Shown here: positions 41,252 to 50,313 of the stretch, piece after piece | Layout: the number at the start of each line of letters is the position of its first letter | Position numbering within the stretch: position 1 is the first letter of the stretch | Program-made: the position numbers and the translations under genes | Source: Corallococcus silvisoli | GTDB lineage: Bacteria > Myxococcota > Myxococcia > Myxococcales > Myxococcaceae | Direction: 5' to 3' | Length of the DNA: 64,000 bases | NCBI RefSeq assembly: GCF_009909145.1 | Contig: NZ_JAAAPJ010000030.1 | Span: 1 to 64,000 of the forward strand | Notes under the pieces: model-generated | What the model saw: only the letters and a program-made list of their open reading frames with translations | The model's database searches: none | Told to the model about the DNA's origin: nothing

Positions 41252-41282
41252 GGAGGGCGCGGGCGGATCCGTCCCGCCCTCC
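41252..41282 (+). terminator. Imperfect GC-rich hairpin after the 37.6-kb operon
   Basis: GGAGGGCGCGGGCGGA can pair imperfectly with TCCGTCCCGCCCTCC, giving a long GC-rich stem with a minimal loop. It begins 58 bases after the stop and has no T-run. It would end the two-gene transcript before the SDR gene. Confidence 0.45.
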
Positions 41283-41319
41283 CCTCCGTCGAGGCCCCCA
41301 CCGTCGCGCGCTGCTTCCT

Positions 41320-42195
41320 ATGATTGATGGCACCATGCATGTGCCACGAGAAGCAGACGGGTCCCCTCCAGCCGCCACGGAGGACGCGTCAGACCCGGCG
41401 TGGGCGCTCATCCTCGGCGCCTCCTCCGGCACGGGCGCGGCCATCGCGAAGGCCGTCGCGCGCAGGCCAGGGCTCAACGTCTTCGGCGTGCACCGGGGCC
41501 GCTACCCGGACACCGCGCTCGAGCTGGAGGCCCGCGTGCGGGAGGCGGGCCGGGACGTGCACCTGCGGCAGGCGGACGCCTCCACCCCCGAGGCCGCCGA
41601 GTCCGGCGCGGACGCCCTGCTCGCGCGCGCGGGCCCCCGGAGCGTGAAGCTGTTCGTCCACGCCATCGCCGGCGCGTCCGTGGGGCACTTCCTCTCCGAG
41701 GGCCCGGACCGGCTGCACCCGCGCCGCGTGCAGCGCACGTTCGACTGCATGGCGCACTCGTTCGTGTACTGGGTGCAGGCACTGGTGCGGCGCGACCTGC
41801 TGGCCCCGGACGCGCGCCTGCTGGGCCTGCAGAACCCGCTGGACGAAACGCACCTGGGCAACACCGGCCTCATCAGCGCCGCCAAGGCCGCGCTGGAGAT
41901 GTACGTGCGCCATCTGGCGATGGAGCTGGGCCCGAAGGGCCACCGCGTCAACCTGCTCAAGTTCGGCACGGTGATGACGCCCGCCCTGCGCCACGTCTAT
42001 TCGCCGGAGGCGCTGGCCCGGTTGGAGTCACGCCACGCGGCCATGCACCCCGCGGGGCGCATGGGCACGGTGGAGGAGGTGGCGCGCTTCGTCACCGTGC
42101 TCGTGGGCGATGACGCGGCCTGGTTCAACGGCGCCACCATCGACTTCTCCGGGGGCATGACGCTGCGGCTGCTGGACCTGCTGCTCAACCCGTGA
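41320..42195 (+). CDS. FabI-like SDR lacking the catalytic Tyr
   Basis: The 291-residue protein has a Rossmann SDR fold: GASSGTGAAIAKAVA (residues 33-47) for NAD(P), VHAIAGASVGHF like the HSIAFA strand of FabI, and SAAKAALEMYVRHLAMELGP holding Lys189. The active-site Tyr is absent: position -4 from Lys is Ile185 and -7 (the FabI position) is Thr182, while the upstream Ser/Tyr strand reads LLGLQNPLDE. Reductase activity is therefore doubtful, and it may bind a cofactor or acyl group without reducing it. A TGGCAC/GTGCCA palindrome overlaps the first codons, so the real start may be downstream; no good RBS is visible. Confidence 0.8.
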   Translation: MIDGTMHVPREADGSPPAATEDASDPAWALILGASSGTGAAIAKAVARRPGLNVFGVHRGRYPDTALELEARVREAGRDVHLRQADASTPEAAESGADALLARAGPRSVKLFVHAIAGASVGHFLSEGPDRLHPRRVQRTFDCMAHSFVYWVQALVRRDLLAPDARLLGLQNPLDETHLGNTGLISAAKAALEMYVRHLAMELGPKGHRVNLLKFGTVMTPALRHVYSPEALARLESRHAAMHPAGRMGTVEEVARFVTVLVGDDAAWFNGATIDFSGGMTLRLLDLLLNP

Positions 42196-43054
42196 CGGCC
42201 GGCCCCGGAACGCGGAACGTGAGGCAATAGTAGAAGGGTGACACCTGCTCCTCGATGACGCCCTCCGCGTCCGGGGGCAGCAGCGCGCGCGGGCTCCTCG
42301 CCTCGCGCGTGTAGAACGTGAGGGCGCGGAAGGCGGCGCGCTGGAACAGCGACGGCCGGAAGTCCGCGTCCATCTGCTCATCCACCACCACCAGCGGCGT
42401 GCCGGGACGCGCCACGCGCGCCATCTCCCGCAGCGCCACCGCGGGCTGGTGGTAGCCGCCGATGCCGCCCACGTGGAAGACGCGGTCGAACGTGGCGTCC
42501 CGGAACGGCAGCGCGTGCGCGTCCGCCACCAGCAGCCGCGTGTCCTTCACACCCCGGCCCCGGCGCAGCCGCTTCTCGCACTGGGCCAGCATGCCGGTGC
42601 TCAAGTCCATCCCCCACACCTCCACGCTCAGGCCCGGCGGCAGGGCCCCCCGGATGCGCGGCAGGTTCGCGCCCGCGCCCACGCCCACCTCCAGCACGCG
42701 CACCGGCTGCCCGTCCTCATGCCGCTTCAGCGAGCCCAGCTCCAGCCGGCGCATGTACCCGTCGCGCATCCGCGACTCGGAGACGGACTGGAACAGCGGC
42801 GTCAGCACCGCCGTCAGCGGGTCATGCAGCGAGGGCAGCCCGTCGTAGATGTGGCGCATCAGCCGGTCCGTGCCCCGCACGCGGTCCTCGCGGTAGAGCC
42901 GGGCCAGCCCGTCCTCCACCTCCCACGTCTCGCCGCAGCCGCCGCAGCGCAGGCGCCCCTCGTCCAGCCGGTCGTCCTCGCTCTGCCCGTGCCACACCAG
43001 CCGGCCCCGACAGTCCGGACACGCCAGCAGCCCCACGTCCTGCACACGCATCAT
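42185..43054 (-). CDS. SAM-dependent methyltransferase with N-terminal zinc ribbon
   Basis: The 289-residue protein starts with a Trm112-like zinc ribbon (LLACPDCRGRLVW, then LRCGGCGETWEVEDGLARLY), followed by a class I methyltransferase: motif I VLEVGVGAGANLP, EVWGMDLSTGM, LLVADAHALPFRDATFDRVF, and AVALREMARVARPGTPLVVVD. This order is frequent in small-molecule or lipid C-methyltransferases. The start (two successive ATGs at 43054 and 43051) is 7 bases after the stop of the giant kinase gene, so the two are likely one transcript. Its end overlaps the convergent SDR gene by 11 bases. Confidence 0.88.
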   Translation of the reverse strand: MMRVQDVGLLACPDCRGRLVWHGQSEDDRLDEGRLRCGGCGETWEVEDGLARLYREDRVRGTDRLMRHIYDGLPSLHDPLTAVLTPLFQSVSESRMRDGYMRRLELGSLKRHEDGQPVRVLEVGVGAGANLPRIRGALPPGLSVEVWGMDLSTGMLAQCEKRLRRGRGVKDTRLLVADAHALPFRDATFDRVFHVGGIGGYHQPAVALREMARVARPGTPLVVVDEQMDADFRPSLFQRAAFRALTFYTREARSPRALLPPDAEGVIEEQVSPFYYCLTFRVPGPAVTG

Positions 43055-43061
43055 CGCCTGC

Positions 43062-46000
43062 TCACCCCGCGGTGCCCTGTTCGGCCAGCGCCTGCGCCAG
43101 GTCCTCGCGCGCCTCCAGCCGGGTGAAGTCCTCCACCGCCCGCCGCAGCAGCTCCGCGCGCTCCGGGTCGCCATCGGGCAGGTGGCGGGCCCACTCCAGC
43201 CGCGCGCGCCCGGCCTCGTAGGGCGTCCGCCGCTTCTCGGACTCCACGATACAGCGCCTCCACGCGCGGAAGGCCTTGCGCTGCTTGCCCGCGAGCCACG
43301 CCTCGCAGCCGCGCCACAGCCACGCGGCGGGCTCGCCGAAGGGGAACACGCCAGCAAAGACCTCCAGCGCCTGGAGCGCGGCCCGAGCGCTGTGCGCGAG
43401 CGACTGCAAGCCCGGCCCCGGCATCTCGCGCGCCCACAGCGTGAGCAGCACCTCCGCTACCGCCGTCGCGCCGAAGTAGACGAAGTGCGCCACCGGCTTG
43501 CCCGCCGACAGCCGCACCAGCGCCTTCTCCGCCGCGGCGCGCGCGCCCACGCTGTCGCCTTCGCGCAGGCACAGCAGCGCCAGCGTGCCGTCCACGATGA
43601 TGCGGTCGGTGACGCCGCCGTGCGCCTCCGTCCACGCGAGCGCCGGCTCCAGGGCCACGCGGGCCCGCGCGTGCTCGCCCAGCCGCAGCAGGATGTGCGC
43701 GCGGTAGTGCATGGCCCAGTGCTGCGTCTGCACCGCGCCCCGGCGCACCGCGGACGCCTCCAGCCAGTCCATCAGCGGCAGGCCCCGCGCGAACTGGCCC
43801 CGGTAGAGCACCGACACGGTGAGCAGCGCGCGGCACTCCTCCGCCAGCCGCAGGTCCCCCACCGAGTCCACGATGGCCGTCGCCCGCGCGAGCCAGGCCT
43901 CCACGTCGTCCCAGTGCCCCTGGTACACCGCGCACACCGCGTTGCGGTTGAGCACATAGGCCAGGTCCGCCGGGCGGCCCACCCGCTCCGCCACCTCCTG
44001 CGCCCGCTTCACCCACGCGTCCGCCACGCGGTGCAGCGGCACCGTCCCCGCCACCACCGCCATCACCGTGTAGCCGCGCGCCAGCTCCGGCGTGGGGCCC
44101 GCGGGCTCGCACAGGTTGAGCATGCGCAGGCCGCTCCAGAGCACCGGCAGCGCCTCCTGCGCGTAGATGAACGCGTCGGTGAGCCGCATCAGCAGCCGGC
44201 CCGCCACCCGCCGCGCCTCGCGGCGCCGCGCGGAGTCATCCACGTACGCGTCCGGCCGCGCGCTCTGCGCGACCCGGGACAGCACCTGCCCCAGCGTGCC
44301 CAGCACCCACGCCGCGCGCGTCGTCGGCACGCGCCAGCCGAAGTGCGCGAGCGCGGCCTCCGCGTGCACGCGGAAGGCCGCCAGGTCGCCCAGCTGGAAG
44401 CGCGCCTCCGCCAGCAGCGCCTCCAGGCCGCCCAGCTCCAGCGGCGTCGCGTCCGGGACGGCCGCCAGCGCCCGCGCGAGCAGCGGCAGCGCTTCCCGGC
44501 ACGCGCCCACCGCCAGCGCCTCCTCGCCCGCGCGCCGCGCGTGCAGCGCCTCGCGGGCCACGTCCTGGGCCTGTCCCCAGTGGTACGACAGCGCCGCGGC
44601 GTGGCCCGTGGGGTGGGCCGCCTCCAGCGCCTCCGCCGCGCGCCGGTGGAGCGCGGGCCGGGACGCGGGCGACAGGTCCTCCAGCAGCCGCTCGCGCAGC
44701 TTGTCGTGCGCGAAGCGCCAGCGCTCATCCGCCACGTCCAGCACCGCCGCCGCCGCGCAGTCGGTGAGCCACGCCTCCACGTCCACGTCCGGCGCGGCGC
44801 GCTGGAGCACCCCCAGGTCCAGCTCCCGGCCCAGGAGCGCCGCCAGGTCCAGCAGCCCCCGCGCCTCCCGGGGCACCTTCTCCAGCCGGCGCTGCACCAG
44901 GGCGCGCATGCCGCCCGCCCACACGCGCTGGGGCAGCGCGCGGGCCCCCAGCCGGTCCAGGCCGCCCGCGTCCTCCGCCAGCGCGCGCACCACCTCCACC
45001 AGCAGGAAGGGGTTGCCCTCCGATTCGCGGAGCAGCAGCTCCACCACGTCCGGCCTGCGGCCGACGGTGCCCAGCATGGACTCGCCCAGCAGCGCGATCT
45101 CCTCCGCGTCCAGGCGGGGCAGCCGCAGCACGCGGGCGCCAGGGAGCTGCCCCGGCAGCTGCGGGGACTCGTCGTCGCGGAAGCTCGCGAGCAGCAGCAG
45201 CCGCAGCCCCGGGGCCCGCGCCGCCAGCTGTCCCAGCAGCTGGAGGGACTCGGCGTGCGCCTGGTGCAGGTCCTCCAGGATGATCACCGTGGGCTGTGGC
45301 AGCCGGGAGAAGAGGTCCTCCACCGTCTGGTGCAGGCGCAGCTGCACCATCTCCGCGTCCACCTCCGGGGCGGCCGGCACCGCGTGGCCCAGCAGCGACT
45401 CCAGGTCCGGCACCAGGGGCCGGAGCACCCGCGCCTCGCGGTCGGACAGCTCCGTGAGCATGGGCAGCCAGCGCAGCACCGCGCGCCACTCCTGGTACGG
45501 CCCGCCGCCGGTGTCCACCGCCTGGCCGCGCAGCACCACCGCGCCGCGCACCAGCGCCAGCGCGCGCAGCTCGTCCAGCAGGCGCGACTTGCCCACGCCG
45601 CTCTCACCGCCGATGAGCCACGCGCCGCCCTGGCCGGAGAGCGCCTTGTCGAGCACGTCCGTCAGGTGCTCGCGCTCCTTCACGCGGCCCACGAAGCGCG
45701 CGGACTGGAGGAAGCTCTCGCGCGTGGCGGCGGACTCGGCGGGCGGGGACTGGCCGGAGGCGTCGCACAGCGCGGCGATGACGGCCTCCGCGTCGCGCGG
45801 CCGGCGGTGGGCGTCGGGCGCCACCAGCCGCTCCAGCACGCCCTTGAGCGCGGGCGGGAAGCCCGGCGTCGCGAACACCTGACCGGCGTGAGGCAGGCGC
45901 CCGAAGAACATCTGGCACGCCATGGCGCCGAAGCCGAAGAGGTCGGTCTGCTCGGAAGGGGGTTGGTCCTCGAAGAGCTCCGGGGCCAGGTAGCCCGGCG

Positions 46001-46613
46001 TGCCCGCGGGGTGCGCGCGCCGGCCCTGCTGGTCGCGCCCCACCGCGAGGCCGAAGTCCAGCACCTTCACCTGCCCGCGCACCACCAGCACGTTCCCGGG
46101 CTTCAAGTCGCGGTGGATGATGCCGCGCCGGTGCAGGTACGCGAGCGCCTGGAGCGTCTGGATCAACAGCCCCACCTGGACCACCAGGGGCGCGTCCGCG
46201 CCGGCCTCCACCAACGTGCGCGCGTCCTCCAGCAGGTCCATGGCCAGGTAGGGCCGGCCCTCCACGTCGAAGCCGTAGTCCAGCACGCGGATGACGTGCG
46301 GGTGGCGCAGCGACACCAGCGTCTGGAACTCGTGGGCCAGCGACAGCGCCATGCCCTGGGTCGCGAAGGCGGAGGGGGTGCCCCGCCCGGGGCGCCGCGC
46401 CAGGTCCGCCACCGTCTTGTGCAGCCGCTTGAGGGCCACCGGGCCGGACAGGCCGTCCTGCGCGCGCCACACCGTGCCCGCGCCGCCTCGGCCCAGCAGG
46501 TCGAGGATGCGGTAGCGGCGCCCCACCACCTCCGGACTCATGCCCGGGGACGTGTCGGAGTCCTCCGGCGAATCCGCGCGGGGGGAAGTCTGGCAGGAAG
46601 GAGGGTGAGACAT
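43062..46613 (-). CDS. Ser/Thr kinase-AAA ATPase-TPR signalling protein
   Basis: The 1183-residue protein has a Hanks kinase (GRGGAGTVWRAQ near residue 39, VALKRL, HRDLKPGNVLV, VLDFGLAV, GYLAPELF), then an AAA/NACHT-like ATPase (Walker A GGESGVGKSRLL near residue 334, Walker B TVIILEDLHQAH near 440) and about 500 residues of TPR-like helices (AGEEALAVGACREALPLLAR, DVEAWLARATAIVDSVGD). This is the PknK-type or LuxR-MalT-like arrangement where ligand or protein binding controls kinase output. No membrane helix is seen. The ATG at 46613 has no purine-rich RBS; ATG at codon 25 is an alternative. The gene is divergent from gor. Confidence 0.9.
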   Translation of the reverse strand: MSHPPSCQTSPRADSPEDSDTSPGMSPEVVGRRYRILDLLGRGGAGTVWRAQDGLSGPVALKRLHKTVADLARRPGRGTPSAFATQGMALSLAHEFQTLVSLRHPHVIRVLDYGFDVEGRPYLAMDLLEDARTLVEAGADAPLVVQVGLLIQTLQALAYLHRRGIIHRDLKPGNVLVVRGQVKVLDFGLAVGRDQQGRRAHPAGTPGYLAPELFEDQPPSEQTDLFGFGAMACQMFFGRLPHAGQVFATPGFPPALKGVLERLVAPDAHRRPRDAEAVIAALCDASGQSPPAESAATRESFLQSARFVGRVKEREHLTDVLDKALSGQGGAWLIGGESGVGKSRLLDELRALALVRGAVVLRGQAVDTGGGPYQEWRAVLRWLPMLTELSDREARVLRPLVPDLESLLGHAVPAAPEVDAEMVQLRLHQTVEDLFSRLPQPTVIILEDLHQAHAESLQLLGQLAARAPGLRLLLLASFRDDESPQLPGQLPGARVLRLPRLDAEEIALLGESMLGTVGRRPDVVELLLRESEGNPFLLVEVVRALAEDAGGLDRLGARALPQRVWAGGMRALVQRRLEKVPREARGLLDLAALLGRELDLGVLQRAAPDVDVEAWLTDCAAAAVLDVADERWRFAHDKLRERLLEDLSPASRPALHRRAAEALEAAHPTGHAAALSYHWGQAQDVAREALHARRAGEEALAVGACREALPLLARALAAVPDATPLELGGLEALLAEARFQLGDLAAFRVHAEAALAHFGWRVPTTRAAWVLGTLGQVLSRVAQSARPDAYVDDSARRREARRVAGRLLMRLTDAFIYAQEALPVLWSGLRMLNLCEPAGPTPELARGYTVMAVVAGTVPLHRVADAWVKRAQEVAERVGRPADLAYVLNRNAVCAVYQGHWDDVEAWLARATAIVDSVGDLRLAEECRALLTVSVLYRGQFARGLPLMDWLEASAVRRGAVQTQHWAMHYRAHILLRLGEHARARVALEPALAWTEAHGGVTDRIIVDGTLALLCLREGDSVGARAAAEKALVRLSAGKPVAHFVYFGATAVAEVLLTLWAREMPGPGLQSLAHSARAALQALEVFAGVFPFGEPAAWLWRGCEAWLAGKQRKAFRAWRRCIVESEKRRTPYEAGRARLEWARHLPDGDPERAELLRRAVEDFTRLEAREDLAQALAEQGTAG

Positions 46614-46801
46614 GAGGGGGGGCCGCCCTGCCCGTGAGGATATCTCCCCTTCCCGTGCGGGAGGGGATTGAATGTGACGAGGGCAGGCGAAGCAGTTGGC
46701 GCTTCGGACCCCGGGGGGGCGGCCCGGCGGGCAGGGCCCGGCAGGCCCCTCTCCCGTGGGGTGATGAAACACCCTGTTTCAACACACGGAGGAGGACATC
46801 G

Positions 46802-48232
46802 ATGGAGGGCTACGACTTCGATTTGTTCACGCTGGGAGCGGGGTCTGGCGGCGTGGCGGCCAGCCGGCGCGCGGGGGCCTCCGGGGCGCGGGTGGCCATC
46901 TGCGAGGAGGGGCGCGTGGGTGGCACCTGTGTGCTGCGGGGGTGCGTGCCCAAGAAGCTGCTCGTGTACGCATCACACTTTCGCTACGAGCTGGAGGACG
47001 CGGCGGGCTACGGCTGGACGGTGAACGGGCCCGCGCTGGACTGGAAGCGGCTCCAGGCGGCGAAGGCGAAGGAGCTGGACCGGCTGACGGGCATCTACGG
47101 GCGGCTGCTGCGCGACGCGGGCGTGACGCTGGTGGAGGGCCGAGGCCGGGTGGTGGACGCGCACACGGTGGAGGTCGCGGGGAGGCGCTACACGGCGGAG
47201 CGCATCCTGGTGGCGACGGGCGGACGGCCCTACGTGCCGGAGGTGCCGGGCATCGAGCACGCCATCACGTCGGAGGAAGCCCTGGAGCTGCCGTCGCTGC
47301 CGCGCCGGGTGGCGGTGGTGGGGGGCGGCTACATCGGCGTGGAGTTCGCGGGCATCTTCGCGGCGCTGGGCGTGAAGGTGACGATGCTCATCCGCGGCGA
47401 CACGGTGCTGCGCGGCTTCGACAATGACATCCGCGCGGCGCTGACGCAGGAGATGCGCAAGAAGGGCGTGGACATCCGGACGGAGACGTTCATCTCGGAC
47501 ATCGAGAAGCGCGGCGACGGCACGCTCAGCCTGATGACGCGCATGGGGGACACGCTGGAGGTGGACGCGGTGCTGTACTCCACCGGGCGGATCCCCAACA
47601 CGCGGGGACTGGGCCTGGAAGAGGCGGGCGTGAAGCTGGACGCGCGGGGCGCGGTGGTGGTGGACGGGCAGTCGCGCTCATCGGTGGAGAGCATCTACGC
47701 GGTGGGGGACGTCACGGACCGGCTCAACCTCACGCCGGTGGCCATCGCGGAAGGCCGGGCGATGGTGGAGACGCTGTACCGGAACAACCCGGTGACGATG
47801 GACCACGAGAACGTGCCGTCCGCGGTGTTCAGCCAGCCCCCGGTGGGCACGGTGGGGCTCACGGAGCGCGAGGCCATGGAGCGCTACGGCAAGGTGGACG
47901 TCTACGTCTCCAGCTTCCGGCCGATGAAGCACACGCTCACCGGCCGCGATGAACGGTCGATGATGAAGGTGGTGGTGGAGCGCGGCACGGAGCGCGTGCT
48001 GGGCTTCCACATGGTGGGCGCGGACGCGCCGGAGATCATCCAGGGGCTCGCCGTCGCGCTGAAGTGCGGCGTGACGAAGAAGCAGCTCGACGCCACGGTG
48101 GGCATCCACCCCACGGCCGCGGAGGAGTTCGTCACCCTGCGCGACAAGCGCCCGGACCCGGCGGAGAGCGCCACGATGCTGGAGCTGGGGCGCGAGGTGG
48201 TGGCCACGCCTCCGGGGGATACACGGGAGTGA
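46802..48232 (+). CDS. gor: Glutathione-disulfide reductase
   Basis: The 476-residue enzyme reduces glutathione disulphide with NADPH. The FAD site is TLGAGSGGVAASRRAG, the redox-active disulphide is Cys43-Cys48 in GGTCVLRGCVPKK, the NADPH site is VAVVGGGYIGVEFAG followed by IRGDTVLRGFD, the FAD-binding C-terminal part has YAVGDVTDRLNLTPVAI, and the catalytic His lies in HPTAAEEF. Length and motifs are complete. GGAGGAGGAC precedes the ATG. The last 90 or so bases of the gene and its terminator lie in a 121-bp repeat duplicated at 50605-50725. Confidence 0.94.
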   Translation: MEGYDFDLFTLGAGSGGVAASRRAGASGARVAICEEGRVGGTCVLRGCVPKKLLVYASHFRYELEDAAGYGWTVNGPALDWKRLQAAKAKELDRLTGIYGRLLRDAGVTLVEGRGRVVDAHTVEVAGRRYTAERILVATGGRPYVPEVPGIEHAITSEEALELPSLPRRVAVVGGGYIGVEFAGIFAALGVKVTMLIRGDTVLRGFDNDIRAALTQEMRKKGVDIRTETFISDIEKRGDGTLSLMTRMGDTLEVDAVLYSTGRIPNTRGLGLEEAGVKLDARGAVVVDGQSRSSVESIYAVGDVTDRLNLTPVAIAEGRAMVETLYRNNPVTMDHENVPSAVFSQPPVGTVGLTEREAMERYGKVDVYVSSFRPMKHTLTGRDERSMMKVVVERGTERVLGFHMVGADAPEIIQGLAVALKCGVTKKQLDATVGIHPTAAEEFVTLRDKRPDPAESATMLELGREVVATPPGDTRE

Positions 48233-48259
48233 AGCGACTCCCGGGTGTGTCCCCTCGTT
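48139..48259 (+). repeat. 121-bp direct repeat, left copy (3' end of gor)
   Basis: This covers the last codons of gor (from Arg-Asp-Lys-Arg), its stop codon and the left arm of its terminator hairpin. An identical 121-bp copy lies at 50605-50725, so the 2345 bases between (the second toxin/immunity cassette) are bracketed. Reading base by base I find no mismatch. Confidence 0.95.
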
Positions 48260-48278
48260 CCACGGTGGAGGGGCACAC
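48245..48278. terminator. Hybrid hairpin at the gor/cassette junction
   Basis: GTGTGTCCCCTC (gor side, within the direct repeat) pairs with GAGGGGCACAC (cassette side) with one bulge and an 11-nt loop. It lies between the convergent gor and immunity genes, so it can serve both. The cassette-side arm is the same as at 1402-1412 in the first locus. Confidence 0.65.
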
Positions 48279-48307
48279 TGGGGGCACATGGCGACTCGCT
48301 GGGCGGG

Positions 48308-48778
48308 TCAGGCTTCCTCGTCAGGAAGGAGCGTCCGGAGCAGTTCGTCATCGGGACCGAGCGGTCGCCAGCCAGGTGGTGGTGGATGGGCGAGGAGTGC
48401 ATCTCCGGCCCGCCTTACACGCTCTTCGTGCGTTTCTGGCGTGTAGGACGACCAACGACCGAGAGCCATGGCGACCTCGAAACGGTTTGCGTCGTCCATC
48501 ACGACCGGCCAACCATCGGGGAGTCCCTCGGCCAGTTCACGCACGAGCACATCGCGGACGAAGCGTGTGACCTGCTTGCGCTGTTCCGCCTCTGCAAGCA
48601 ATCCGCTCAACACCTGCACCGCCGCAACGTCATCTTTGCCAAGCGCGTCGGCTAACACGTACAGCGGAACGGCAGGGTGCGCCTCGGCAAAGGAGGTGAG
48701 TGAGCTGTAGCCACGCTCCCGGACCCTTTCGTAGAGACGTGCCCTGACGTTGCCCTGCCAAGCTTCTCCGCCGCTCAT
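48308..48778 (-). CDS. Putative cognate immunity protein, second Sit-like cassette
   Basis: The 156-residue soluble protein is the paralogue of the protein at 881-1351. Both share ARLYERVRERGY, the GWRPLGPDDELLRTLLP tail and overall length, while residues 25-120 differ at roughly half the positions. It would neutralise the toxin whose gene precedes it by a 4-base overlap (ATGA). No signal peptide, so cytoplasmic. The specificity role is inferred from co-divergence with the toxin tip. Confidence 0.7.
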   Translation of the reverse strand: MSGGEAWQGNVRARLYERVRERGYSSLTSFAEAHPAVPLYVLADALGKDDVAAVQVLSGLLAEAEQRKQVTRFVRDVLVRELAEGLPDGWPVVMDDANRFEVAMALGRWSSYTPETHEERVRRAGDALLAHPPPPGWRPLGPDDELLRTLLPDEEA

Positions 48779-50313
48779 CGGCCTCGCCCGGGAGTGAAGT
48801 TCATTGGAACTCTATAATCCCGCATGTTTTTCGCGACGAGCCTCAGGATTTCGTTCCGCGTCAACATCCGACCAGTCCTAGCCTCCGCGTCGCGCAGGGC
48901 CTTCATGATCATCTGGTTCCACTCGCCGGGCCATGTGCGCCCCAGCTTCCAGTTTCCCCCGCCGTGGATCGCCTCGTGGTGAGCCTGCTCCAGCCGGACG
49001 CAGAACTGGTCGATGTCCATGTCGCCCTTGAAGCCGCGCTGCTCGAACCACTCGCGGTGCTCTTGCGGCAACACGTGGTGCTTGGGTGCGTCGGACATGC
49101 CCGCTCCTGCCCTGCCGGTCTCGTGCATGCCGCGCACTTCGGGGCTGTCTCCCAACGCGTCGCGCACGCCCTTGGGTAGGTCCTGATGCCCCTGGGCCAT
49201 CATGACCTGTCCGCCCTGAATGAGGACGGCCGCACTGGCGGCAGGAACGGAGATAACGCCCGCCTGCACGAGCCTTCGCATCATCTCCACCCACTCGGCG
49301 GAGACAACAATCCGCGAGCCCACCATGACTCCACCGGAAGTCATCACAAGGCCCACGCCGAGCGTCGCCGGAGCCGCAGGCGGCCCCCGTGGCAGTGACA
49401 TCTTCAGCGTGGAGATCATGGCGACCATCTCCAACGCCTGCATCGCCGCGATGACCTGCCCGCCCAGCTTCATGGTCGAGCGAGTCTCTCGATGGAGCGT
49501 GTCGAACTCACGGGTCAGCGACCCCATCAACTCGGGCATCGCGAGGGTCGCCGCTTCGACCCGCTCCGGGTCCAGCGAAGAGAGGTCCGCCAGCGTGGGC
49601 TCCATCATTCCCTGCACGCGATGAAGGTCGGCGAACAACTTCTCGACGCTGCACATCGGGCAGTTTCTGAAAATGGCGTCAGCGAGGTGGAGGAAGTCGA
49701 CCCAGGTGGCAAGCAGGAGGGTCCCGAACTGGGCCGCCTGGAGCTTCGGCCCTGTCATGCGCAGCAAGCCCAACTCCAGGTCCGTGTCACCGGCTTCCGA
49801 GGCCGCATCCGTCAACGCGGTGGCACTCCCGAGCGCGTCACGAAGCCACGTCAACTGATTGGAGCCCTGGTCGAGGTATCGCGTGAAGACGCCGGTGAAG
49901 CCCCATCCCACGAGGGCTGGAGGACGGGACGCCAGTTTGAAGAGCGCGGCTTCGTGGCTGTCCATGGAGTCCTTCACCTCTCCGATGGCCGCGAGGACGG
50001 CTTGGCGTGTCAGGACGGCGCCCTGCCCCCCGCCCCCAACGGCTACAACCCTGCTGCCGTCCCCAGCGCCTGTCGCGTCGTCGCGTGGCCCCTGGCGGCG
50101 CAGCAGCCGTTGGTACATCCCAGGTCCCGAAATGGAGGACGGTGGGGAGCGCAATGCGCGTGGAGGCTCATCCCCCGGAGCCTCCACCCACGCGGGCGCA
50201 GGAGCCCCACGCGGCGCATGGCTCAAGCTCCGGCCATGCCCGGGAGCCTGCGGCACGGAGGCGCATCCCGTGGCCAGCATCGCCACGGCCAGCAACAGGG
50301 CCTCAGCGCGCAT
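48775..50313 (-). CDS. Sit-like polymorphic toxin lipoprotein (DUF2380 type), complete
   Basis: The 512-residue precursor begins MRAEALLLAVAMLATGC, a lipoprotein signal with Cys17. A Pro/Ser-rich linker leads to the helical core (about residues 110-330) with NCPMCSVEKLFADLHRVQGM and a hydrophobic GVGLVMTSGGVMVG region. The tip (about 400-512) carries KHHVLPQEHREWF and AHHEAIHGGGNWKLG, a His-rich nuclease-like pattern. Outer-membrane-exchange toxins of myxobacteria have this design; delivery by that route is inference. GTG at 50346 is an alternative start. A 38-codon frame overlaps the start by 11 bases. Confidence 0.8.
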   Translation of the reverse strand: MRAEALLLAVAMLATGCASVPQAPGHGRSLSHAPRGAPAPAWVEAPGDEPPRALRSPPSSISGPGMYQRLLRRQGPRDDATGAGDGSRVVAVGGGGQGAVLTRQAVLAAIGEVKDSMDSHEAALFKLASRPPALVGWGFTGVFTRYLDQGSNQLTWLRDALGSATALTDAASEAGDTDLELGLLRMTGPKLQAAQFGTLLLATWVDFLHLADAIFRNCPMCSVEKLFADLHRVQGMMEPTLADLSSLDPERVEAATLAMPELMGSLTREFDTLHRETRSTMKLGGQVIAAMQALEMVAMISTLKMSLPRGPPAAPATLGVGLVMTSGGVMVGSRIVVSAEWVEMMRRLVQAGVISVPAASAAVLIQGGQVMMAQGHQDLPKGVRDALGDSPEVRGMHETGRAGAGMSDAPKHHVLPQEHREWFEQRGFKGDMDIDQFCVRLEQAHHEAIHGGGNWKLGRTWPGEWNQMIMKALRDAEARTGRMLTRNEILRLVAKNMRDYRVPMNFTPGRGR

